Shown here: positions 11,822-26,360 of the stretch, piece after piece
Numbering within the stretch: position 1 is the first letter of the stretch
Layout: the number at the start of each line of letters is the position of its first letter
Assembly (NCBI GenBank): GCA_914767715.1
Contig: OU612068.1
Location: forward strand, 21,638,001-21,702,000
DNA from: Membranipora membranacea
Lineage: Eukaryota > Bryozoa > Gymnolaemata > Cheilostomatida > Membraniporidae
Reading direction: 5' to 3'
DNA: 64,000 nt
The notes under the pieces: generated by a model
What the model was told of the DNA's origin: nothing
Seen by the model: the letters and a program-made list of their open reading frames with translations, nothing else
The model's database searches: none
Program-made: the position numbers and the translations under genes

Positions 11822-11947
11822 CATTCTGATAATTCTGTTATACAAGATATTGTTACAGGATAATTTCTCCATCAATTCTAGCTTTTGGCGGCTTGTATTG
11901 TCTCTGTTTAATTCCATACTGACCATTTATGGTCAGTATGGATTTAA
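11822..11947. repeat. Third partial copy of repeat R2 end
   Basis: Contains TGTTATACAAGATATTGTTA, the CAGGATAATTTCTCCATC block and the GGCGGCTTGTATTGTC extension almost identical to 10660-10765, ending in a hairpin where CCATACTGACCAT pairs with ATGGTCAGTATGG (11922-11941). It sits directly before the inner array-flanking repeat. Confidence 0.75.
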
Positions 11948-11957
11948 AAATTTAGAA

Positions 11958-12245
11958 AGCTACTAGGAAGCGTCTTAGTTTGAAATTCTCCTTTAATTTT
12001 CTGTACTTTCATATAAAACCGGTAAAATTAATACAATATATCAGTGTGATGAGAAGAAAACTCCTTTCTGAATTCAACTCCCCAAGAGATTCAGAAATAC
12101 AGAAATTCAGCTATCAATTTGACAATAGACTGACTGAATCTAATATAATATATAATAATTTATAACATATATTCGATGCTGCTAAAATCCTCTGAACTGA
12201 TAACCCCTGGTGAGTGGTAGATGGTGACACACCATTGCACTGTCG
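11958..12245. repeat. Array-flanking repeat, inner copy
   Basis: Direct duplicate of 11311-11600 at about 650-bp spacing, moderately diverged. It leads without a break into the first units of the 16.6-kb minisatellite at about 12236, so it marks the left edge of that array. Confidence 0.8.
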
Positions 12246-12419
12246 CGCATACACACCGATCGCCCGTAACCAGCGGGATCATACATTGATGGCTCATACA
12301 CACCGCTCGCCCGTACACAGCTGGCTCATACACACCGATCCCCCGTACACAGCTGGCTCATACAAACCGATCCCCGTACACCGCTGGCTCATACAAACCG
12401 ATCACCCGTACACAGCTTG

Positions 12420-12466
12420 CTCATACATCTGTGACTCATACATCTGTGACTCATACATCTGTGACT
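12420..12466. repeat. Local 15-bp triplication inside the array
   Basis: TCATACATCTGTGAC is repeated three times head to tail. This unit is seen only here in the array and looks like a local slippage product near the array's left edge. Confidence 0.85.
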
Positions 12467-15400
12467 CATACACACCGCTTGCCCGTGTACAGCTGGCTCA
12501 TACAAACCGATCGCCTGTACACAGCTGGCTCATACAAACTGATCGCCCGTACACAGCTAGCTCATACAAACCGATCGCCCTAACACAGCTGGCTCATACA
12601 CACCGCTCGCCCGTACACAGATAGCCCGTTCATTGGTGGCCCATACCAACCGATCGACTGTACACAGCTGGCTGGCAAAATGGTGGTTAATACACACCGC
12701 TCGCCCGTACACAGCTGGCTTATACAAACCGATCGCCCGTACACAGCTTGCTCGTACATTGGTGGCCCATACCAACCGATCGCCGTACACAGCTGGCTCG
12801 AAAATTGGTGGCTAATACACAACGCTAGCCCGTACACAGTTGGCTCATATAAACCGATCGCCCGTTCACAGCTGGCTCGTACATTGGTGGCCCATAAAAA
12901 CCGATCGCCCGTACACAGCTGGCTTGCAACTTGGTGGCTCATACACACCGCACGCCCGTATACAGCTTTCTCATACACACCGATCCCCCGTACACAGCTG
13001 GCTCATACACACCGATCCCCCGTACACAGCTGGCTCATACACACCGCTCGCCCGTACACAGCTGGGTCATCCATTGGTGACTCATACACACCGCTCGCCC
13101 TTACACAGCTGGCTCATACACACCGATCCCCCGTACACAGCTGGGTTATAAAAACCGATCCCCCTTACACAGCTGGCTCATACTAACGGATCGCCCTAAC
13201 ACAGCTGGCTCATACACACCGCTCGCCCGTACACAGCTGGCTCATACATTGGTGGCCCATACCAACCGATCGCCATACACAGCTGGCTCGCAAATTGGTG
13301 GCTAATACACAACGCTCGCCCGTACACAGCTGGATCATATAAACCGATCGCCCGTACACAGCCGGCACATACATTGGTGACTCATACACACCACTCGCCT
13401 GTACACAGCTGGCTCATACACACCGATCCCCGTAGACAGCTGGCTTGCACATTGGTGTCTCATACACACCGCTCGCCCGTACACAGCTGGCTCATACACA
13501 CCGATCCCACGCACACAGCTGGCCCATACAAACCTATCGCCCATACACAACTGGCTCATACAAACTGATCGCCCATACACAGCTGGCTCATAAAAACCGA
13601 TCGCCCGTACACAGCCGGCTCCTACATTGGTGACTCATACAAACCATTCGCCTGTACACAGCTGGCTCATACACACCGCTCGCCCGTACACAGCTGGCTC
13701 ATACATTGGTGGCCCATACAAACCGATCGCCCGTACACAGCTGGCTCATACAAACAGATCGCCCGTACATATCTGGCTCGCACATTGGTGGCTCATACAC
13801 ACCGCTCGCCCTTACACAGCTTGCTCATACACACCAATCCCCCGTACACAGCTGGCTCATACAAACCGATCGCCCTAACACAGCTGGCTCATACACACCG
13901 CTCGCCTGTACACAGATGGCTCGTTCATTGGTGGCCCATACCAACCGCTCGCCCGTACACAGCTGGCTCATATAAACCGATCGCCCGTACACAGCCGGCT
14001 CATACATTGGTGACTCATACACACCACTCGCCTGTACACAGCTGGCTCATACACACCGCTCGCCCGTACACAGCTGGCTCGTACATTGGTGGCCCATACA
14101 AACTGATCGCCCGTACACATCTGGCTTGCACATTGGTAGCTCATACACACCGCTCGCCCTAACACAGCTTGCCCATACACACCGATCCCCCGTACACAGC
14201 TGGGTCATACAAACCGATCCCCCTTACACAGCTGGCTCATACAAACTGATCGCCCTAACACAGCTGGCTCATACACACCTCTCGCCCGTACACAGCTGAC
14301 TCATACATTGGTGGCCCATACCAACCGACCGCCGTACACAGCTGGCTCGCAAATTGGTGGCTAATACACACCGCTCGCCCAAACACAGATGGTTCATAAA
14401 AACCAATCGCCCGTACACAGCCGGCTCATACATTGGTGACTCATACAAACCAATCACCTGTACACAGCTGGCTCATACACACCGCTTGCCCGTACACAGC
14501 TGGCTCATACATTGGTGGCCAATACCAACCGATCGCCGTACACAGCTGGCTCCAAAATTGGTGGCTAATACACACCGCTCGCCCGTACACACAGGGCTCA
14601 TAAAAACCGATCGCCCGTACACAGCTGGCTTGCAACTTGGTGGCTCATACACACCGCTCGCCCGTATACAGCTTTCTCATACACACCGATCCCCCGTACA
14701 CAGCTGGCTCATACACACCGATCCCCCGTACACAGCTGGCTCATACACACCGCTCGCCCGTACACAGCTGGCTCATACATTGGTGGCCCATACCAACTGA
14801 TCGCCGTACACAGCTGGCTCGCAAATTGGTGGCTAATACACACCGCTCGCCCGTACACAGCCGGCTCATACATTGGTGACTAATATAAACCATTCGCCTG
14901 TACACAGCTGGCTCATACACACCGCTTGCCCGTACACAGCTGTGTCATCCATTGGTGACTCATACACACCGCTCGCCCGTACACAGCTGGATCTTACAAA
15001 CCGATCCCCCTTACACAGCTGGCTCATACAAACCGATCGCCCTAACACAGCTGGCTCATACACACCGCTCGCCCGTACACAGATAGCCCGTTCATTGGTG
15101 GCCCATACCAACCGATCGACTGTACACAGCTGGCTGGCAAAATGGTGGTTAATACACACCGCTCGCCCGTACACAGCTGGCTTATATAAACCGATCGCCC
15201 GTACACAGCTTGCTCGTACATTGGTGGCCCATACCAACCGATCGCCGTACACAGCTGGCTCGAAAATTGGTGGCTAATACACAACGCTAGCCCGTACACA
15301 GTTGGCTCATATAAACCGATCGCCCGTTCACAGCTGGCTCGTACATTGGTGGCCCATAAAAACCGATCGCCCGTACACAGCTGGCTTGCAACTTGGTGGC

Positions 15401-16871
15401 TCATACACACCGCACGCCCGTATACAGCTTTCTCATACACACCGATCCCCCGTACACAGCTGGCTCATACACACCGCTCGCCCGTACACAGCTGGCTCAT
15501 ACATTGGTGGCCCATACCAACCGATCGCCGTACACAGCTGGCTCGCAAATTGGTGGCTAATACACACCGCTCGACTGTACACAGAGGGCTCATGAAAACC
15601 GATCGCCCGTACACAGCCGGCTCATACATTGGTGACTCATATAAACCATTCGCCTGTACACAGCTGGCTCATACACACCGCTTGCCCGTACACAGCTGGC
15701 TCGTACATTGGTTGCCCATACAAACCAATCACCCGTACACAGCTGGCCCATACAAACTGATCGCCCGTACACAGCTGGCTCATACCAACCGATCGCCCGT
15801 ACACAGCTGGGTCATCCATTGGTGACTCATACACACCGCTCGCCCTTACACAGCTGGCTCATACACACCGATCCCCCGTACACAGCTGGGTCATAAAAAC
15901 CGATCCCCCTTACACAGCTGGCTCATACTAACGGATCGCCCTAACACAGCTGGCTCATACACACCGCTCGCCCGTACACAGCTGGCTCATACATTGGTGG
16001 CCCATACCAACCGATCGCCATACACAGCTGGCTCGCAAATTGGTGGCTAATACACAACGCTCGCCCGTACACAGCTGGCTCATACACACCGATCCCCGTA
16101 GACAGCTGGCTTGCACATTGGTGTCTCATACACACCGCTCGCCCGTACACAGCTGGCTCATACACACCGATCCCCCGCACACAGCTGGCCCATACAAACC
16201 TATCGCCCATACACAACTGGCTCATACAAACTGATCGCCCATACACAGCTGGCTCATAAAAACCGATCGCCCGTACACAGCCGGCTCATACATTGGTGAC
16301 TCATACAAACCATTCGCCTGTACACAGCTGGCTCATACACACCGCTCGCCCGTACACAGCTGGCTCATACATTGGTGGCCCATACAAACCGATCGCCCGT
16401 ACACAGCTGGCTCATACAAACAGATCGCCCGTACACATCTGGCTCGCACATTGGTGGCTCATACACACCGCTCGCCCTTACACAGCTTGCTCATACACAC
16501 CGATCCCCCGTACACAGCTGGCTCATACAAACCGATCGCCCTAACACAGCTGGCTCATACACACCGCTCGCCTGTACACAGATGGCTCGTTCATTGGTGG
16601 CCCATACCAACCGCTCGCCCGTACACAGCTGGCTCATATAAACCGATCGCCCTTACACAGCCGGCTCATACATTGGTGACTCATACACACCACTCGCCTG
16701 TACACAGCTGGCTCATACACACCGCTCGCCCGTACACAGCTGGCTCGTACATTGGTGGCCCATACAAACCGATCGCCTGTACACAGCTGGTTTGCAAGTT
16801 GGTGGCTCATACACACCGCTCGCCTGTATACAGCTTGCTCATACACACCGATCCCCTGTAGACAGCTGGCT

Positions 16872-17220
16872 TGCACATTGGTGTCTCATACAAACCGCTC
16901 GCCCGTACACAGCTGGCTCATACACACCGATCCCCTGTACACAGCTGGCCCATAAAAACCTATCGCCCTTACACAGCTGGCTCATACAAGCTGATCGCCC
17001 ATACACAGCTGGCTCATACAAACCGATCGACCCTACACTCTGGCTTGCACATTGGTGTCTCATACAAACCGCTCACCCGTACACAGCTGGCTCATACACA
17101 CCGATCCCCTGTACACAGCTGGCCCATAAAAACCTATCGCCCTTACACAGCTGGCTCATACAAGCTGATCGCCCATACACAGCTGGCTCATACAAACCGA
17201 TCGACCCTACACTCTGGCTC
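16872..17220. repeat. Tandem pair of about 174-bp higher-order units
   Basis: Two adjacent blocks of about 174 bp share the same unusual variant order (TTGCACATTGGTGTCTCATA, then CCCATAAAAACCTATCGCCC, then the shortened CGACCCTACACTCTGG unit). The shared rare variants show the block, rather than single units, was duplicated. Confidence 0.8.
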
Positions 17221-18015
17221 GCACATTGGTGGCTCATACACATCGATCCCCTGTACACAGCTGGCTTGCATATTGGCGGCTCATACACACCGCTTGCCTG
17301 TACACAGCTGGCTCATACACACTGTTCCCCTGTACACAGCTGGCTCATACAAACCGATCGCCCGTACACAGCTGGCTCATACAAACTGATCGCCCGTACA
17401 CAGCTGGCTCATACCAACCGATCGCCCGTACACAGCTGTGTCATCCATTGGTGACTCATACACACCGCTAGCCCGTACACAGCTGGATCATACAATCCGA
17501 TCCCCCTTACACAGCTGGCTCATACAAACCGATCGCCCTAACACAGCTGGCTCATACACACCGCTCGCCCGTACACAGCTGGCTCATACATTGGTGACTC
17601 ATATAAACCATTCGCCTGTACACAGCTGGCTCATACACACCGCTCGCCCGTACACAGATGGCCCGTTCATCGGTGGCCCATACAAACCGATCGCCGTACA
17701 CAGCTGGCTCATTCAAACTGATCGCCCGTACACATCTGGCTCGCACATTGGTGGCCCATACACACGCTCGCCCTTACACAGCTTGCTCTATACACCGATC
17801 CCCCGTACACAGCTGGGTCATACACACCGATCCCCCTTACACAGCTGGCTCATACAAACCGATCGCCCTAACACAGCTGGCTCATACACACCGCTCGCCC
17901 GTACACAGATGGCTCGTCATTGGTGGCCCATATAGACCGAATGCCCGTACACAGCTGGCTTGCAAATTGGTGGCTCATACACACCGCTCGCCCGTATACA
18001 GCTTGCTCATACACA

Positions 18016-21000
18016 CCGATCCCCCGTAGACAGCTGGCTTGCACATTGGTGTCTCATACACACCGCTCGCCCGTATACAGCTTTCTCATACACACCGATC
18101 CCCCGTACACAGCTGGCTCATACACACCGATCCCCCGTACACAGCTGGCTCATACACACCGCTCGCCCGTACACAGCTGGCTCATACATTGGTGGCCCAT
18201 ACCAACCGATCGCCGTACACAGCTGGCTCGCAAATTGGTGGCTAAAACACACCGCTCGCCCGTACGCAGAGGGCTCATAAAAACCGATCGCCCGTACACA
18301 GCCGGCTCATACATTGGTGACTCATATAAACCATTCGCCTGTACACAGCTGGCTCATACACACCGCTCGCCCATACACAGCTGGCTCGTACATTGGTGGC
18401 CCATACAAACCGATCGCCCGTACACAGCTGGCTCATACAAACTGATCGCCTGTACACAGCTGGCTAATACACACCTCTCGCCCGTACACAGCTGGCTCGT
18501 ACATTGGTGGCCCATATAGACTGATCGCCCGTACACAGCTGGCTTGCAAATTGGTGGCTCATATACACCGCTCGCCCGTATACAGCTTGCTCATACACAC
18601 CGATCCCTCGTAGACAGCTGGCTTGCACATTGGTGTCTCATACACACCGCTCGCCCGTACACAGCATGCTCATACACACCGATCCCCCGTACACAGCTGG
18701 CTCATACAAACCGATCTCCCGTACACAGCTGGCTCATACAAACCGATTGCCCTTACACAGCTGGCTCATACACACCGCTCGCCCGTACACAGCTGGCTCA
18801 TACATTGGTGGCCCATACCAACCGATCGCCGTACACAGCTGGCTCGCAAATTGGTGGCTAATACACAATGCTAGCCCGTACACAGCTGGCTCATATAAAC
18901 CGATCGCCCGTACACAGCTGGCTCGTACATTGGTGGCCCATAACAACCGATCGCCCGTACACAGCTGGCTTGCAAATTGGTGGCTCATACATACCGCTCG
19001 CCCGTATACAGCTTTCTCATACACACCGATCCCCCATACACAGCTGGCTCATACACACCGATCCCCTGTACACAGCTGGCTCATACACACCGCTCGCCCG
19101 TACACAGTTGGCTCATACATTGGTGGCCCATACCAACCGATCGCCTTATACAGCTGGTTCGCAAATTGGTGGCTAATACACGCCGCTCGCCCGTACACAG
19201 AGGGCTCATAAAAACCGATCGCCGTACACAGCCGGCTCATACATTGGTGACTCATATAAACCATTCGCCTGTACACAGCTGGCTCATACACACCGCTCGC
19301 CCGTACACAGCTGGCTCGTACATTGGTGGCCCATACAAACCGATCGCCTGTACACAGCTGGCTCATACAAACTGATCGCCCGTACACAGCTGGCTCATAC
19401 CAACCGATCGCCCGTACAAAGCTGTGTCATCCATTGGTGACTCATACACACCGCTCGCCCGTACATAGCTGGATCATACAAACCAATCCCCCTTACACAG
19501 CTGGCTCATACAAACCGATCGCCCTAACACAGCTGGCTCATACACACCGCTCGCCCATACAAAGATGGCCCGTTCATTGGTGGCCCATACCAACCGATCG
19601 CCTGTACACAGCTGGCTGGCAAAATGGTGGTTAATACACACCGCTCGCCCGTACACAGCTGGATCATACAAACCGATCCCCCATACACAGCTGGCTCATA
19701 CAAACCGATCACCCTAACACAGCTGGCTCATACACACCGCTCGCCCGTACACAGATGGCCCGTTTATTGGTGGCCCATACCAACCGATCGCCTGTACACA
19801 GCTGGCTGGGAAAATGGTGGTTAATACACACCGCTCGCCCGTACACTGCTGTATCATACAAACGGATCCCCCTTACACAGCTGGCTCATACAAACCGATC
19901 TCCCGTACACAGCTGGCTCGCAAATTTGTGGCTAATACACAACGCTAGCCCGTACACAGCTGGCTCATACACACCGCTCGCCCGTACACAGCTGGCTGAT
20001 ACATTGGTTGCCCATACAAACCGATCGCCGTTCACAGCTGGCTCATACAAACTGATCCCCCGTAGACAGCTGGCTTGCACATTGGTGTCTCATACACACC
20101 GCTCGCCCGTATACAGCTTTCTCATACACACCGATCCCCCGTACACAGCTGGCTCATACACACCGATCCCCCGTACACAGCTGGCTCATACACACCGCTC
20201 GCCCGTACACAGCTGGCTCATACATTGGTGGCCCATACCAACCGATCGCCGTACACAGCTGGCTCGCAAATTGGTGGCTAAAACACACCGCTCGCCCGTA
20301 CGCAGAGGGCTCATAAAAACCGATCGCCCGTACACAGCCGGCTCATACATTGGTGACTCATATAAACCATTCGCCTGTACACAGCTGGCTCATACACACC
20401 GCTCGCCCATACACAGCTGGCTCGTACATTGGTGGCCCATACAAACCGATCGCCCGTACACAGCTGGCTCATACAAACTGATCGCCTGTACACAGCTGGC
20501 TAATACACACCTCTCGCCCGTACACAGCTGGCTCGTACATTGGTGGCCCATATAGACTGATCGCCCGTACACAGCTGGCTTGCAAATTGGTGGCTCATAC
20601 ACACCGCTCGCCCGTATACAGCTTGCTCATACACACCGATCCCTCGTAGACAGCTGGCTTGCACATTGGTGTCTCATACACACCGCTCGCCCGTACACAG
20701 CATGCTCATACACACCGATCCCCCGTACACAGCTGGCTCATACAAACCGATCTCCCGTACACAGCTGGCTCATACAAACCGATTGCCCTTACACAGCTGG
20801 CTCATACACACCGCTCGCCCGTACACAGCTGGCTCATACATTGGTGGCCCATACCAACCGATCGCCGTACACAGCTGGCTCGCAAATTGGTGGCTAATAC
20901 ACAATGCTAGCCCGTACACAGCTGGCTCATATAAACCGATCGCCCGTACACAGCTGGCTCGTACATTGGTGGCCCATAACAACCGATCGCCCGTACACAG

Positions 21001-22087
21001 CTGGCTTGCAAATTGGTGGCTCATACATACCGCTCGCCCGTATACAGCTTTCTCATACACACCGATCCCCCATACACAGCTGGCTCATACACACCGATCC
21101 CCTGTACACAGCTGGCTCATACACACCGCTCGCCCGTACACAGTTGGCTCATACATTGGTGGCCCATACCAACCGATCGCCTTATACAGCTGGTTCGCAA
21201 ATTGGTGGCTAATACACGCCGCTCGCCCGTACACAGAGGGCTCATAAAAACCGATCGCCGTACACAGCCGGCTCATACATTGGTGACTCATATAAACCAT
21301 TCGCCTGTACACAGCTGGCTCATACACACCGCTCGCCCGTACACAGCTGGCTCGTACATTGGTGGCCCATACAAACCGATCGCCTGTACACAGCTGGCTC
21401 ATACAAACTGATCGCCCGTACACAGCTGGCTCATACCAACCGATCGCCCGTACAAAGCTGTGTCATCCATTGGTGACTCATACACACCGCTCGCTCGTAC
21501 ATAGCTGGATCATACAAACCAATCCCCCTTACACAGCTGGCTCATACAAACCGATCGCCCTAACACAGCTGGCTCATACACACCGCTCGCCCATACAAAG
21601 ATGGCCCGTTCATTGGTGGCCCATACCAACCGATCGCCTGTACACAGCTGGCTGGCAAAATGGTGGTTAATACACACCGCTCGCCCGTACACAGCTGGAT
21701 CATACAAACCGATCCCCCATACACAGCTGGCTCATACAAACCGATCACCCTAACACAGCTGGCTCATACACACCGCTCGCCCGTACACAGATGGCCCGTT
21801 TATTGGTGGCCCATACCAACCGATCGCCTGTACACAGCTGGCTGGGAAAATGGTGGTTAATACACACCGCTCGCCCGTACACTGCTGTATCATACAAACG
21901 GATCCCCCTTACACAGCTGGCTCATACAAACCGATCTCCCGTACACAGCTGGCTCGCAAATTTGTGGCTAATACACAACGCTAGCCCGTACACAGCTGGC
22001 TCATACACACCGCTCGCCCGTACACAGCTGGCTGATACATTGGTTGCCCATACAAACCGATCGCCGTTCACAGCTGGCTCATACAAA
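18016..22087. repeat. Near-identical 2,036-bp tandem duplication within the array
   Basis: Positions 18016-20051 and 20052-22087 carry the same succession of variant units at a constant offset of 2,036 bp. I saw only isolated differences (for example about 18556 versus 20592, and CGCTCGCCC near 19458 versus CGCTCGCTC near 21494). Such similarity across a mosaic of variant units implies a recent duplication of the whole block. Confidence 0.85.
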
Positions 22088-25000
22088 CTGATCGCCCGTA
22101 CACATCTGGCTCGCACATTGGTGGCCCATACACACGCTCGCCCTTACACAGCTTGCTCATACACACCGATCCCCCGTACACAGCTGGGTCATACACACCG
22201 ATCCCCCTTACACAGCTGGCTCATACAAACCGATCGCCCTAACACAGCTGGCTCATACACACCGCGCGCCCGTACACAGATGGCTTCTTCATTGATGGCC
22301 CATACCAACCGATCGCCTGTACACAGCTGGCTCGCAAAATGGTGGCTAATACACATCGCTCGCCCTTACACAGCTGGCTTATACACACCGATCCCCCGTA
22401 CACAGCTGGCTCATACACACCGCTCCCCCGTACACAGCTGGCTCATACACACCGCTCGCCCGTACACAGCTGGCTCATACATTGGTGGCCCATACCAATC
22501 GATCGCCGTACACAGCTGGCTCGCAAATTGGTGGCTAATACACACCGCTCGCCCACACACAGAGGGCTCATAAAAACCGATCGCCCGTACACAGCCGGCT
22601 CATACATTGGTGACTCATATAAACCGATCGCCCTAACACAGCTGGCTCATACACACCGCTCGCCCGTACACAGATGGCTCGGTCATTGGTGGCCCATACC
22701 AACCGATCGCCTGTACACAGCTGGCTCGCATCATGGTGGCTAATACACATCGCTCGCCCTTACACAGCTGGCTTATATAAACCGATCGCCCATACACAGC
22801 CGGCTCATACATTGGTGACTCATTCACACCACTCGCCTGTACACAGCTGGCTCATACACCCCTCTCGCCCGTACACTGCTGGCTCGTACATTGGTGGCCC
22901 ATAAAGACCGATCGCCCGTACACAGCTGGCTTGCAAATTGGTCGCTCATACACACCGCTCGCCCGTATACAGCTTGCTCATACACACCGATCCCCCGTAG
23001 ACAGCTGGCTTGCACATTGGTGTCTCATACACACCGCTCGCCCGTACACAGCATGCTCATACACCGATCTCCCGTACACAGCTGGCTCATACAAAACAAT
23101 TGCCCTTACACAGCTGGCTCATACACACCGCTCGCCCGTACACAGCTGGCTCATATAAACCGATCGCCCGTACACAGCTGGCTCGTACATTGGTGGCCCA
23201 TAACAACCGATCGCCGTACACAGCTGGCTCGCAAATTGGTGGCTAATACACACCGCTCGCCCGTACACAGAGGGCTCATAAAAACCGATCGCCGTACACA
23301 GCCGGCTCATACATTGGTGACTCATCTAAACCATTCGCCTGTACACAGCTGGCTCATACACACCGCTCGCCCGTACACAGCTGGCTCGTACATTGGTGGC
23401 CCATACAAACCGATCGCCTGTACACAGCTGGCTCATACAAACTGATCGCCCGTACACAGCATGCTCATACCAACCGATCGCCCGTACAAAGCTGTGTCAT
23501 CCATTGGTGACTCATACACACCGCTCGCCCGTACACAGATGGCCCGTTTATTGGTGGCCCATACCAGCCGATCGCCTGTACACAGCTGGCTCGCAAATTT
23601 GTGGCTAATACACAACGCTAGCCCGTACACAGCTGGCTCATACACACCGCTCGCCCGTACACAGCTGGCTGATACATTGGTGGCCCATACCAACCGATCG
23701 CCTGTACACAGCTGGCTCGCAAAATGGTGGCTAATACACATCGCTCGCCCTTACACAGCTGGCTTATATAAACCAATCGCCCGTACACAGCTGGCTTGCA
23801 AATTAGTGGCTCATACACACCGCTCGCCGGTATACAGCTTTCTCATACACACCGATCCCCCGTACACAGCTGGCTCGTACATTGGTGGCCCATAAAGACC
23901 AATCGCCCGTACACAGCTGGCCCGTTTATTGGTGGCCCATACCAACCGATCGCCTGTACACAGCTGGCTGGCAAAATGGTGGTTAATACACACCGCTCGC
24001 CCGTACACTGCTGTATCATACAAACGGATCCCCCTTACACAGCTGGCTCATACAAACCGATCTCCCGTACACAGCTGGCTCGCAAATTTGTGGCTAATAC
24101 ACAACGCTAGCCCGTACACAGCTGGCTCATACACACCGCTCGCCCGTACACAGCTGGCTGATACATTGGTGGCCCATACCAACCGATCGCCGTACACAGC
24201 TGGCTCGCAAATTGGTGGCTAATACACAACGCTAGCCCGTACACAGCTGGCTCATACACACCGCTCGCCCGTACACAGCTGGCTCATATATTGGTGGCCC
24301 ATACAAACCGATCGCCGTTCACAGCTGGCTCATACAAACTGATCGCCCGTACACATCTGGCTCGCACATTGGTGGCCCATACACACGCTCGCCCTTACAC
24401 AGCTTGCTCATACACACCGATCCCCCGTACACAGCTGGGTCATACACACCGATCCCCCTTACACAGCTGGCTCATACAAACCGATCGCCCTAACACAGCT
24501 GGCTCATACACACCGCGCGCCCGTACACAGATGGCTTCTTCATTGATGGCCCATACCAACCGATCGCCTGTACACAGCTGGCTCGCAAAATGGTGGCTAA
24601 TACACATCGCTCGCCCTTACACAGCTGGCTTATACACACCGATCCCCCGTACACAGCTGGCTCATACACACCGATCCCCCGTACACAGCTGGCTCATACA
24701 CACCGCTCGCCCGTACACAGCTGGCTCATACATTGGTGGCCCATACCAATCGATCGCCGTACACAGCTGGCTCGCAAATTGGTGGCTAATACACACCGCT
24801 CGCCCACACACAGAGGGCTCATAAAAACCGATCGCCCGTACACAGCCGGCTCATACATTGGTGACTCATATAAACCGATCGCCCTAACACAGCTGGCTCA
24901 TACACACCGCTCGCCCGTACACAGATGGCTCGGTCATTGGTGGCCCATACCAACCGATCGCCTGAACACAGCTGGCTTGCATCATGGTGGCTAATACACA

Positions 25001-25791
25001 TCGCTCGCCCTTACACAGCTGGCTTATATAAACCGATCGCCCGTACACAGCCGGCTCATACATTGGTGACTCATTCACACCACTCGCCTGTACACAGCTG
25101 GCTCATACACCCCTCTCGCCCGTACACTGCTGGCTCGTACATTGGTGGCCCATAAAGACCGATCGCCCGTACACAGCTGGCTTGCAAATTGGTCGCTCAT
25201 ACACACCGCTCGCCCGTATACAGCTTGCTCATACACACCGATCCCCCGTAGACAGCTGGCTTGCACATTGGTGTCTCATACACACCGCTCGCCCGTACAC
25301 AGCATGCTCATACACCGATCTCCCGTACACAGCTGGCTCATACAAAACAATTGCCCTTACACAGCTGGCTCATACACACCGCTCGCCCGTACACAGCTGG
25401 CTCATATAAACCGATCGCCCGTACACAGCTGGCTCCTACATTGGTGGCCCATAACAACCGATCGCCGTACACAGCTGGCTCGCAAATTGGTGGCTAATAC
25501 ACACCGCTCGCCCGTACACAGAGGGCTCATAAAAACCGATCGCCGTACACAGCCGGCTCATATATTGGTGACTCATATAAACCATTCGCCTGTACACAGC
25601 TGGCCCATACACACCGCTCGCCCGTACACAGCTGGCTCGTACATTGGTGGCCCATACAAACCGATCGCCTGTACACAGCTGGCTCATACAAACTGATCGC
25701 CCGTACACAGCATGCTCATACCAACCGATCGCCCGTACAAAGCTGTGTCATCCATTGGTGACTCATACACACCGCTCGCCCGTACATAGCT
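22040..25791. repeat. Pair of 1.5-kb blocks at 2,251-bp offset
   Basis: Positions about 22040-23540 and 24291-25791 show the same order of variant units at a constant offset of 2,251 bp. Differences are few (for example CTGTACAC near 22708 versus CTGAACAC near 24962). The DNA between and beyond follows other unit orders, so the duplicated tract is bounded. Confidence 0.75.
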
Positions 25792-26360
25792 GGATCATAC
25801 AAACCGATCCCCCTTACACAGCTGGCTCATACAAACCGATCGCCCTAACACAGCTGGCTCATACACACCGCTCGCCCATACAAAGATGGCCCGTTCATTG
25901 GTGGCCCATACCAACCGGTCGCCTGTACACAGCTGGCTGGCAAAATGGTGGTTAATACACACCGCTCGCCCGTACACAGCTGGATCATACAAACGGATCC
26001 CCCATACACAGCTGGCTCATACAAACCGATCACCCTAACACAGCTGGCTCATACACACCGCTCGCCCGTACACAGCTGACCCGTTTATTGGTGGCCCATA
26101 CCAACCGATCGCCTGTACACAGCTGGCTGGCAAAATGGTGGTTAATACACACCGCTCGCCCGTACACAGCTGGATCATACAAACCGATCCCCCATACACA
26201 GCTGGCTCATACAAACCGATCACCCTAACACAGCTGGCTCATACACACCGCTCGCCCGTACACAGATGGCCCATTTATTGGTGGCCCATACCAACCGATC
26301 GCCTGTACACAGCTGGCTGGCAAAATGGTGGTTAATACACACCGCTCGCCCGTACACTGC
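25791..26360. repeat. 190-bp higher-order unit, three copies
   Basis: Blocks starting near 25791, 25981 and 26171 repeat the same set of five variant units at 190-bp spacing (a GGATCATACAAAC unit, a CCCATACACAG or CCTTACACAG unit, a CCTAACAC unit, and the GGCAAAATGGTGGTTAATA unit). The same 190-bp block appears at about 19470-19850 and 21506-21886. Confidence 0.8.
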
